Assembly: GCA_026386995.1 (NCBI GenBank)
Contig: JAPLMO010000330.1
Coordinates: 1 to 5,036 of the forward strand
Source of the DNA: Planctomycetota bacterium
GTDB taxonomy: Bacteria > Planctomycetota > Phycisphaerae > FEN-1346
DNA: 5,036 nt
Direction of reading: 5' to 3'
Position 1 is the stretch's first letter. Each line of letters begins with the position of its first letter. This document shows positions 1-4,143 of the stretch, one piece after another. The notes below the pieces were generated by a model. The model saw only the letters and a list, made by a program, of their open reading frames with translations, did no database searches and was not told the origin of the DNA. The translations under genes were made by a program, and so were the position numbers.

Positions 1-39
1 GCGGACATCGTACGGCGGCTCCAAACTCGCATCGGTCAT
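1..39 (-). CDS. 5' end of an unidentified gene translationally coupled to padR (partial)
   Basis: Only the first 13 codons are inside the window, reading MTDASLEPPYDVR, so no family can be assigned. The start is supported in two ways. Its ATG overlaps the TGA stop of the PadR gene in an ATGA arrangement, and a GGAG Shine-Dalgarno sequence lies about 7-8 nt upstream (minus strand, around 47-50). Such overlaps normally mean one mRNA and coupled translation. Small PadR repressors are often followed by the membrane protein, transporter or anti-sigma-like factor they control, so the product may be the regulated partner. That role is inferred from position only. Confidence 0.6.
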   Translation of the reverse strand, partial: MTDASLEPPYDVR

Positions 40-368
40 AATTGGTCTCCGAACACCAGGGCACACACCGCGGCATCGAGTTCTTTCCAGTACGACCGCA
101 TCTCGGCCAGGCGACGGCGACCCTCGGCCGTCAGGCGATAGTAGCGGCGCGGCGGACCCTCGGGCGACGCCGCCACGCGCACCGCCAGAAGGCCCTCGTT
201 CGCCAGCCGCGCCAGGACCGGGTAAACCGTGCTCTCCGTGATGGCCAGCGGCTCCGCCTCGGCCAGGCGCCGCAGGATTTCGTAGCCGTACGCCTCGCCG
301 TCCTTGAGGGCGGCCATGACGCACAGTTCCACGAGCCCCTTTCGCACCTGGCTGACCCAGCCCGCCAT
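36..368 (-). CDS. PadR-family winged-helix transcriptional regulator
   Basis: This 110-residue protein is a short, PadR-only DNA-binding repressor, a type that acts in the cytoplasm as a dimer. The PadR hallmarks appear in order. Helix 1 is about residues 9-36 with AYGYEI at 26-31. The recognition helix is about 44-61, containing TESTVYPVLARL. The wing at about 62-79 ends in GPPRRYYRLT, and a C-terminal dimerisation helix covers about 81-104. The length is typical of the small PadR subfamily, which lacks a long C-terminal effector domain. The ATG at 368 is preceded by GGAGG (376-380) with 7-nt spacing. The gene overlaps the next minus-strand gene by 4 bp, so it probably heads a two-gene or longer operon. 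A palindrome over its predicted promoter (386-419) suggests autorepression. The ligand is unknown. The family call is firm; the targets are inferred. Confidence 0.93.
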   Translation of the reverse strand: MAGWVSQVRKGLVELCVMAALKDGEAYGYEILRRLAEAEPLAITESTVYPVLARLANEGLLAVRVAASPEGPPRRYYRLTAEGRRRLAEMRSYWKELDAAVCALVFGDQL

Positions 369-385
369 CGCCCAGCCTCCACAGG

Positions 386-419
386 TACTACCGATTGTGC
401 TATAGCGTAATGCGTAGTA
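386..419. promoter_or_regulatory. Candidate PadR operator: imperfect 34-bp palindrome over the padR promoter
   Basis: The centre is a perfect 8-bp palindrome GCTATAGC (399-406). Moving outward, ATT (394-396) matches AAT (409-411), and TACTAC (386-391) matches GTAGTA (414-419). Only the dinucleotides between these blocks break the symmetry, so 9 of 13 flanking positions per arm are paired. It covers the predicted -10 box and ends about 18 bp before the PadR start codon, which is where an autorepressor would bind. The sequence differs from the ATGT-N8-ACAT site of classical PadR, but operators vary across the family. The palindrome is seen directly; binding by this PadR is inferred. Confidence 0.5.
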
Positions 420-432
420 GCCCGGCGGTCAA
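404..432 (-). promoter_or_regulatory. Predicted sigma70-type promoter of padR
   Basis: On the minus strand, TTGACC (427-432) matches five of six -35 positions. After exactly 17 bp comes TACGCT (404-409), which keeps the TA...T frame of a -10 box. The stretch just upstream (433-455) is AT-rich for this genome and could act as an UP element. The -10 lies inside the 34-bp palindrome at 386-419. The prediction rests on matches to consensus only. Confidence 0.45.
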
Positions 433-467
433 GAAGATTCTTTTGAAATCTGTAATCGGTAGTTCGC

Positions 468-503
468 CGTTCGAGCCCGCGGCGGGAGCCGCGGGCTCGA
501 ACG
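468..503. repeat. Perfect 16-bp inverted repeat with a 4-nt loop
   Basis: The arms CGTTCGAGCCCGCGGC (468-483) and its exact complement (488-503) flank the loop GGGA. It lies between the ACT and PadR genes, which are both on the minus strand. No T-run follows in either direction, so it is not a canonical intrinsic terminator. Its form, a perfect GC-rich stem starting TTCG with a 4-nt loop, resembles the hairpin at 4091-4124, although the stem sequences differ. It may be a dispersed palindromic repeat, an mRNA 3'-end stabiliser for the ACT transcript, or a protein-binding site. Confidence 0.75.
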
Positions 504-540
504 ACGACGCGAAGCCGAACACTACGCCGGACGTTTTTCA

Positions 541-569
541 ATCCAAAATCAAAATTCTAAAATCACAAA
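541..569. repeat. AT-rich degenerate heptamer tandem repeat
   Basis: Four imperfect units follow one another: ATCCAAA, ATCAAAA, TTCTAAA and ATCACAAA, with an approximate consensus ATCNAAA. This is the most AT-rich stretch in an otherwise GC-rich window. It starts about 8 bp beyond the ACT gene stop, so on the minus strand it is the 3' untranslated region of that gene. It may be a simple-sequence repeat or part of a transcription end. No function is demonstrated. Confidence 0.5.
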
Positions 570-576
570 TGTCTTT

Positions 577-963
577 CTACCTCAGCGTCTGCCGCGCCAC
601 GTCCACGTCGTCCACGCCAAACACCAGGACGGCCTTCCCCCCCGTCCCGCCGGCGCTGTAAATGTAGTTGATGTTGACGCCCGCCTCCCCGAGGCGCACG
701 GCCACGTCTTCGAGCGCGCCGGGCTTGTCTGGCACCTCCACCATCACCACTTCCTGGGTGACGAACGGCAGGCCCGCCTCGCGCAGCGCCCGCTTGGCGG
801 TCGTCGGGTTACTGACGCACAGGCGGACGGCCGAGATGTCGGCGGCATCCGAAATCGAGATAGCGCGGATATTCACATCGGCCTGGGCCAGCACGCGGCA
901 CATCCGCCCCAACTGGCCCGGCACGTTTTCCAGGGCGACGCTGAGTTGAGCGATTTTCTCCAT
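577..963 (-). CDS. Tandem ACT-domain protein, probable amino-acid-binding regulator
   Basis: The 128-residue protein consists of two ACT domains and nothing else, resembling the stand-alone ACT proteins of COG4747. Domain 1 is about residues 4-66 (ENVPGQLGRMCRVLAQADVN). Domain 2 is about 72-128 (VPDKPGALEDVAVRLGEAGV, then NINYIYS). Each has the expected beta1-loop-helix signature, in which the PG turn at the helix start forms the small-molecule site in known ACT dimers. Stand-alone ACT proteins sense amino acids and act by contacting other proteins; no catalytic domain is present. The ATG at 963 has GGAGG at 969-973 with 5-nt spacing. It lies 58 bp downstream of the HDAC-like gene on the same strand, so co-transcription is plausible. 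A TACAAT box (999-1004) could give it its own promoter, but I see no good -35. The ligand and partner are unknown. Confidence 0.88.
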   Translation of the reverse strand: MEKIAQLSVALENVPGQLGRMCRVLAQADVNIRAISISDAADISAVRLCVSNPTTAKRALREAGLPFVTQEVVMVEVPDKPGALEDVAVRLGEAGVNINYIYSAGGTGGKAVLVFGVDDVDVARQTLR

Positions 964-1021
964 CGCGGCCTCCTCTCAAGTTTGGGTTCTTGCCGCTGAT
1001 TGTACCACGCCGTGGCCGGGG

Positions 1022-2014
1022 TCACTTCGTATAAAGCCGCTCCTTCGTCGTTGGCGCGCGCGGCGGATACGGCCTATCGCCCGCCAGGCCGTACGTCTCG
1101 ATCGTGCGACGGATGCTCTGGTACTGAACCTGCCACGCCTGCGGGCTGTATCCGCCGCCCGTCACCATCACGACCGAGACCTTCCTCGCGGCGCAGGAGT
1201 CGATGACGTACGCGTCGCGCCGCACGATGCCCTGCGGCGTCAGCACCAGCCCCGCCAGCGGGTCGCCCGCCAGCACGTCGCATCCGGCCTGAAGAAACAC
1301 GATGTCCGGCCGCACGCGGTCCAGCAGCGTCGGCAGATGCCGGGCCAGCAGCGCCAGGTACGCCTCGTCGCCAGTGCCGGCGTCGAGTTCCACGTCCAGG
1401 TCGCACTTCTCCTTCGGGACCGGAAAGATACCGGCCTGGTGCATGTCGAAGATGAAAATCGACCGGTCGCCCGCCAGGCACACGGCCGTCCCGTTACCCT
1501 GGTGCACATCGAGGTCGACAACAAGGACCCGTCGCACAAGCCGCTCGGCCTGGAGCGTGCGGATCGCGATCGGCATGTCGGCGTAAACGCAGAAGCCCTC
1601 GCCCTTGTCGGGCTTGGCGTGGTGATACCCGCCGCCGATGTTGATCGCGATGCCGTACCGCAGGGCCAGCCGCGCGGCCAAGATCGTGCCGCCCGTCGCG
1701 CAGCGGAACGGCTGGAGCACGGTCGCATCGAGCAGGGGCGCCGGCATCGCGCCGACGACCGGCGCCTCCAGGTACCGCGCCACGGCCGCCGGGTCGCGCA
1801 GGCTCGCAAGATACTGCGGCGTGTGGACGCGCAGGAGGTCGGTGCGGCTGACGGACTCCGGCACGAACACGTCCTCCGGCCGGAGGAACCCGTCGGTACT
1901 GAGCGCCAGGTAGATCTTCGCGTACTTGCGGATGTCGAAACTGTGCAGTTTCTCTGCCCCGCCGAGGTCGATCTGGTACTTCTGAGAGTACACGACGGCG
2001 ACGCGGCTGTTCAT
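1022..2014 (-). CDS. Class IV (HDAC11-like) histone deacetylase family protein
   Basis: This 330-residue zinc hydrolase is predicted to remove acyl groups from lysines or related amides. It resembles human HDAC11 (347 residues) along its whole length: VYSQKYQIDLGGAEKLHSFD at the N-terminus, TGGTILAARLAL at 107-118, GGGYHH at 127-132, DLDVHQGNG at 167-175, AGCDVLAGD at 243-251 and GGGY at 286-289. The charge-relay pair His131/His132, zinc ligands Asp169, His171 and Asp246, and catalytic Tyr289 are all present, so it should be active. The ATG at 2014 was chosen because GAGGGT lies 6 nt upstream and because third-position GC drops from about 90% to about 67% just before it. The frame stays open to a GTG/ATG at 2179/2176, which would add RRRRRWRQ and a hydrophobic run. 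That longer form would be membrane-anchored but has no Shine-Dalgarno sequence. HDAC11 is mainly a long-chain deacylase, so deacetylation should not be assumed. Confidence 0.9.
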   Translation of the reverse strand: MNSRVAVVYSQKYQIDLGGAEKLHSFDIRKYAKIYLALSTDGFLRPEDVFVPESVSRTDLLRVHTPQYLASLRDPAAVARYLEAPVVGAMPAPLLDATVLQPFRCATGGTILAARLALRYGIAINIGGGYHHAKPDKGEGFCVYADMPIAIRTLQAERLVRRVLVVDLDVHQGNGTAVCLAGDRSIFIFDMHQAGIFPVPKEKCDLDVELDAGTGDEAYLALLARHLPTLLDRVRPDIVFLQAGCDVLAGDPLAGLVLTPQGIVRRDAYVIDSCAARKVSVVMVTGGGYSPQAWQVQYQSIRRTIETYGLAGDRPYPPRAPTTKERLYTK

Positions 2015-2220
2015 CGCCCGACCCTCGCGAGGCTCCTTTGTCGCACGAAATGATGCGGGTGGAATGCAGCAGAGCGAGACGTAAGCCGCCGCCGAGGCAA
2101 TAAGCACAACCGCGACCGCCTGCCGCCACCGGCGTCGCCGCCTGGGAACACCGTTTTTCTGGTTGGGCTCAGGCATCACGGCACCAGTGTGGCAACCGCC
2201 GCGAGCCGCCGCAAGGAGTT

Positions 2221-2249
2221 TTTATAGGTCCGACGTTTCGGCGGCCCAA
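2221..2249 (-). promoter_or_regulatory. Predicted promoter for the HDAC-like gene
   Basis: On the minus strand, TTGGGC (2244-2249) is followed after 17 bp by TATAAA (2221-2226), which matches five of six -10 positions. Transcription would start near 2214, giving a leader of about 200 nt to the preferred ATG at 2014, or about 38 nt to the alternative ATG at 2176. The short distance to 2176 is the main point in favour of the longer protein. The prediction is from sequence matches only. Confidence 0.4.
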
Positions 2250-2317
2250 TCCACGCACGGCCGCTAGGATGAGCCGGAGATCGGGATGGCGAGTTCTCAT
2301 GGTCAAAAGAATACCGC

Positions 2318-2347
2318 TTGCACGCCGCCGCCGCCAACGTGTACTCT
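2318..2347 (+). promoter_or_regulatory. Weak candidate promoter for the sulfatase gene
   Basis: TTGCAC (2318-2323) and TACTCT (2342-2347) are 18 bp apart and match the consensus only partly. Transcription would start near 2354, just before the TAAGGA ribosome-binding site at 2358-2363, leaving a very short leader. No better candidate was seen on this strand of the spacer. Confidence 0.22.
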
Positions 2348-2370
2348 ACCACAAGCATAAGGATGAACCC

Positions 2371-3828
2371 ATGGACCGCAGAACGTTTCTCCAGGCGGGC
2401 GCCGCCGGTGCCGCTGTCTCCCTCGCGGGGTCGTTCGCCCGTGCGGCCGAAAAGGCCCCCGCCTCCGACCCGGCCGCCACAGGCAAGGAGCGGCCTGTCA
2501 AGCCCAACATCCTCTGGATCTTCGGCGACCAGCACCGGGCACAGGCCCTCTCATGCGCGGGCGACCCGAACCTCTCAACGCCCAACCTCGACCGCCTCGC
2601 CGCCGACGGCGTACACTTCACCGACGCCATTTCCGGATTCCCCCTGTGTTGCCCGTTCCGCGGGTCGCTCCTGACGAGCCGCTACCCGCACCTGTGTGTG
2701 CCGGGGCACGAGTATCCCCTGCCGCCGGGCACGCCCACAATCGTCCAGCCCTTGAAGGAGGCGGGCTACCATACGGGCTACTTCGGCAAGTGGCACCTGG
2801 ACGGCTGGCACGAGCGCGACGGCCGCGCGGCCATGCACATCGTGCCGCCCGAGCGGCGATGCGGCTTCGACGTGTGGGTCGGCTACGAAAACAATAACAG
2901 CCAGTACGACTCCTGGGTCCACGGCGGCGAGGGCGACAAGGCCTTCCACTACCGCCTGCCCGGCTACGAGACCGACTGTTTGACGGACCTCCTCATCAAC
3001 TACGTAAAGGACCGCGGCAAGGACGCCGCCGAGGGTCGCGGCCGGCCGTTCTTTGCCGTCCTCTCGGTTCAGCCGCCGCACAACCCCTACGTCGCGCCGC
3101 CCGAGTACATGGCGCGGCACAACGCGGCCCAGATGCAGATGCGGCCGAACGTGCCACCTGTGGCGAGCATCCAGGAGCGGGCACGCCGCGACTACGCCGG
3201 AGCGTGCGGCATGATCGAGAACCTCGACGCAAACGTCGGCCGCATACGCAAGGCCCTCGCCGACACCGGCCTCGTGCAGAACACATACATCCTTTTCTTC
3301 TCGGACCACGGCGACATGCACGGCTCGCACGGCCAGTTCCATAAGACCTCGCCGTGGGAAGAAGCGATCCGCATCCCCTTCATCATCGCTGGGCCGGCCG
3401 TTTCCGACAACAAGCGCGGCCGCGACCGCTCGCCCGTCAACACGGTGGACATCGCCCCAACCACGCTGGGCCTCTGCGGCCTGCCGAAACCCGCCTGGAT
3501 GCAGGGGACCGATTACTCGAACCATTTCTTCCAGGGGCCGCCGCGCGGGGACGACCCCGACTCGGCGTTCATCCAGTCGGTCATTCCAACGGGGCACGCC
3601 GACAGCATCGACCGGCCCTGGCGCGGCATCGTGGCCCGAGACGGATGGAAGTACGTGTGCTTGGAGGGTCAGCCGTGGATGCTCTTTAACCTGGCGGAGG
3701 ACCCGTACGAACTGGCGAACCACGCCTTCAACTCGAAGTTCAAGGGTCACCGCAAGCGACTCCATGACCGCCTGGCCCGCTGGATCGAGAAGACGGGCGA
3801 TAAGTTCGAGTTGCCGAAACTTTCGTAG
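2371..3828 (+). CDS. Tat-exported sulfatase (arylsulfatase family, formylglycine-dependent)
   Basis: This 485-residue alkaline-phosphatase-superfamily sulfatase hydrolyses sulfate esters. It begins with a twin-arginine signal, DRRTFLQ (2-8), then a hydrophobic stretch ending near FARAAE, so the folded enzyme should be exported. The mature part opens with NILWIFGDQHR (46-56), carrying Asp53 for calcium. The signature CCPFRGSLLTSR (93-104) fits C-x-P-x-R, making Cys93 the residue converted to formylglycine; Cys94 is an extra adjacent cysteine. Other active-site elements are GKWH (139-142), PPH (235-237), SDHGDMHG (311-318) with the Asp312/His313 metal pair, and Lys325. The C-terminal subdomain ends in the usual DPYELAN motif. 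The ATG at 2371 was chosen because TAAGGA lies 7 nt upstream and the Tat signal starts there; the frame is open back to 2269. Planctomycetes carry many such enzymes for sulfated polysaccharides, but this substrate is not readable from sequence. No maturase gene lies nearby. Confidence 0.95.
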   Translation: MDRRTFLQAGAAGAAVSLAGSFARAAEKAPASDPAATGKERPVKPNILWIFGDQHRAQALSCAGDPNLSTPNLDRLAADGVHFTDAISGFPLCCPFRGSLLTSRYPHLCVPGHEYPLPPGTPTIVQPLKEAGYHTGYFGKWHLDGWHERDGRAAMHIVPPERRCGFDVWVGYENNNSQYDSWVHGGEGDKAFHYRLPGYETDCLTDLLINYVKDRGKDAAEGRGRPFFAVLSVQPPHNPYVAPPEYMARHNAAQMQMRPNVPPVASIQERARRDYAGACGMIENLDANVGRIRKALADTGLVQNTYILFFSDHGDMHGSHGQFHKTSPWEEAIRIPFIIAGPAVSDNKRGRDRSPVNTVDIAPTTLGLCGLPKPAWMQGTDYSNHFFQGPPRGDDPDSAFIQSVIPTGHADSIDRPWRGIVARDGWKYVCLEGQPWMLFNLAEDPYELANHAFNSKFKGHRKRLHDRLARWIEKTGDKFELPKLS

Positions 3829-3846
3829 CCAGCCCCTTCTCAGGCC

Positions 3847-3905
3847 GTAGCGCGGGGGTTTATCCCCCGCGGTTTCCTTGCGCGGGGCACAAGGCCCCGC
3901 GCTAC
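3847..3905. repeat. Inverted pair of REP-like elements headed by GTAG
   Basis: Two palindromic units face each other and both start with GTAGCGCGGGG (3847-3857, and on the other strand 3905-3895). Unit 1 folds as CGCGGGGG, loop TTTAT, then CCCCCGCG (3851-3871). Unit 2 folds as GCGCGGGGC, loop ACAAG, then GCCCCGCGC (3880-3902). The outer 11-bp arms also pair perfectly, so the whole could instead form one long cruciform. A GTAG or GGAG head on a GC-rich hairpin, and an inverted pair of units, are hallmarks of REP/BIME elements mobilised by REP-associated tyrosine transposases (RAYTs). The pair starts 18 bp after the sulfatase stop, a usual place for REPs. No transposase gene is in this window. 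The structure is seen; the RAYT link is inferred. Confidence 0.7.
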
Positions 3906-3908
3906 CGC

Positions 3909-3948
3909 TATTTGCGCGGCGGGTCTCCGTACCCGCCGCGCGTAAATA
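3909..3948. repeat. Long palindromic hairpin sharing its core with the one at 4091-4124
   Basis: GCGCGGCGGGT (3914-3924) pairs exactly with ACCCGCCGCGC (3931-3941) around the loop CTCCGT. TATTT (3909-3913) and AAATA (3944-3948) extend the stem past a 2-nt bulge. The GCGCGGCGGG core also occurs in the hairpin at 4091-4124, where the loop differs, so the two look like members of one repeat family. Confidence 0.7.
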
Positions 3949-3989
3949 CGCGGGGGGCGAACACGAAAGGGCCGACCTATGGCCGTGCG

Positions 3990-4013
3990 GCCCCCGGTGT
4001 ATTCACCGGGGGC
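3990..4013. repeat. 10-bp GC-rich inverted repeat with TATT loop
   Basis: GCCCCCGGTG (3990-3999) and CACCGGGGGC (4004-4013) pair perfectly around TATT, followed by the AT-rich TAAATAT. Read on the minus strand it is headed by TTTAGCCCCCGG, unlike the GTAG-headed pair, so it is probably a different repeat type. No poly-T tail is present in either direction. Confidence 0.65.
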
Positions 4014-4051
4014 TAAATATGGTACGGCTCGCGATCGCCGGCGCAATTGTT

Positions 4052-4080
4052 TTGAACGCGCCGCATGTGCCCGCTAGAAT
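4052..4080 (+). promoter_or_regulatory. Predicted sigma70-type promoter of purD
   Basis: TTGAAC (4052-4057) and TAGAAT (4075-4080) are separated by exactly 17 bp and match four and five of six consensus positions. Transcription should start near 4087, giving a leader of about 57 nt that consists mainly of the 4091-4124 hairpin. This is the best promoter match in the window. No PurR-type operator or purine riboswitch is recognisable. Confidence 0.55.
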
Positions 4081-4090
4081 CCCCCGCGAG

Positions 4091-4124
4091 TTCGCGCGGC
4101 GGGCAGGACTGCCCGCCGCGCGAA
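4091..4124. repeat. Perfect 15-bp hairpin in the predicted purD 5' leader
   Basis: TTCGCGCGGCGGGCA (4091-4105) pairs exactly with TGCCCGCCGCGCGAA (4110-4124) around GGAC. It begins about 4 nt after the predicted transcription start and ends 6 nt before the GAGAGG ribosome-binding site (4131-4136). It shares the GCGCGGCGGG core with the 3914-3941 hairpin. It may be a dispersed repeat that landed here, an mRNA 5' stabiliser, or a regulatory fold. It leaves the ribosome-binding site unpaired, which argues against a simple translation block. Confidence 0.75.
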
Positions 4125-4143
4125 ACACACGAGAGGTCAAACG

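Larger units (their letters stand above)
2015..2370. other. Divergent intergenic region between the HDAC-like and sulfatase genes
   Basis: This 356-bp stretch separates two divergently read genes. Its left part (2015-2176) stays open in the deacetylase frame, but GC at the three codon positions is nearly flat (about 70, 62 and 67%), as expected of non-coding DNA. It contains the candidate promoters at 2221-2249 (minus) and 2318-2347 (plus). A 6-bp inverted repeat, GCGGCC at 2241-2246 and GGCCGC at 2259-2264, surrounds the minus-strand -35 region. I see no RNA gene, riboswitch or terminator. Confidence 0.6.
3829..4143. other. Hairpin-rich intergenic region between the sulfatase and purD genes
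   Basis: This 315-bp spacer contains no convincing gene. It holds five GC-rich stem-loops: a GTAG-headed inverted pair (3847-3905), an extended hairpin (3909-3948), a 10-bp hairpin (3990-4013) and a 15-bp hairpin (4091-4124). The purD promoter is at 4052-4080. Short reading frames here are by-products of the palindromes. None of the hairpins is followed by a T-run, so a classical intrinsic terminator for the sulfatase is not evident. Confidence 0.75.

Noticed and set aside
999..1028. Separate promoter for the ACT gene based on TACAAT at 999-1004
   Set aside because: The -10 is good, but no acceptable -35 lies 16-18 bp upstream, so it was not listed as a feature.
1337..2053. A 238-codon open frame on the plus strand over the HDAC-like gene
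   Set aside because: The opposite strand carries all HDAC11 motifs; this frame is low-complexity and has no ribosome-binding site of note.
2269..2370. Upstream in-frame extension of the sulfatase from the ATG at 2269
   Set aside because: The extension is Arg-rich and without a signal. The Tat motif and a TAAGGA ribosome-binding site both place the start at 2371.
2575..3765. A 396-codon open frame on the minus strand across the sulfatase
   Set aside because: It is antisense to a well-supported sulfatase and arises from its strong third-position GC bias. The translation is rich in Val, Arg and Ala with no recognisable domain.
3851..3902. Intrinsic terminator for the sulfatase
   Set aside because: The stems are strong, but neither is followed by a run of T, and the GTAG-headed inverted arrangement fits a REP-like pair better. 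A secondary role in ending transcription or stabilising mRNA is not excluded.
3847..3905. Miniature transposon (MITE) with 11-bp terminal inverted repeats
   Set aside because: No target-site duplication flanks the arms, and the internal sequence is two self-contained hairpins, which fits a REP pair better.
4031..4038. GCGATCGC, identical to the cyanobacterial HIP1 octamer
   Set aside because: There is one copy in GC-rich DNA and the gene content does not suggest a cyanobacterium, so chance is sufficient.
3847..4124. CRISPR array
   Set aside because: The hairpins differ in sequence and spacing, and there are no regular direct repeats with unique spacers.
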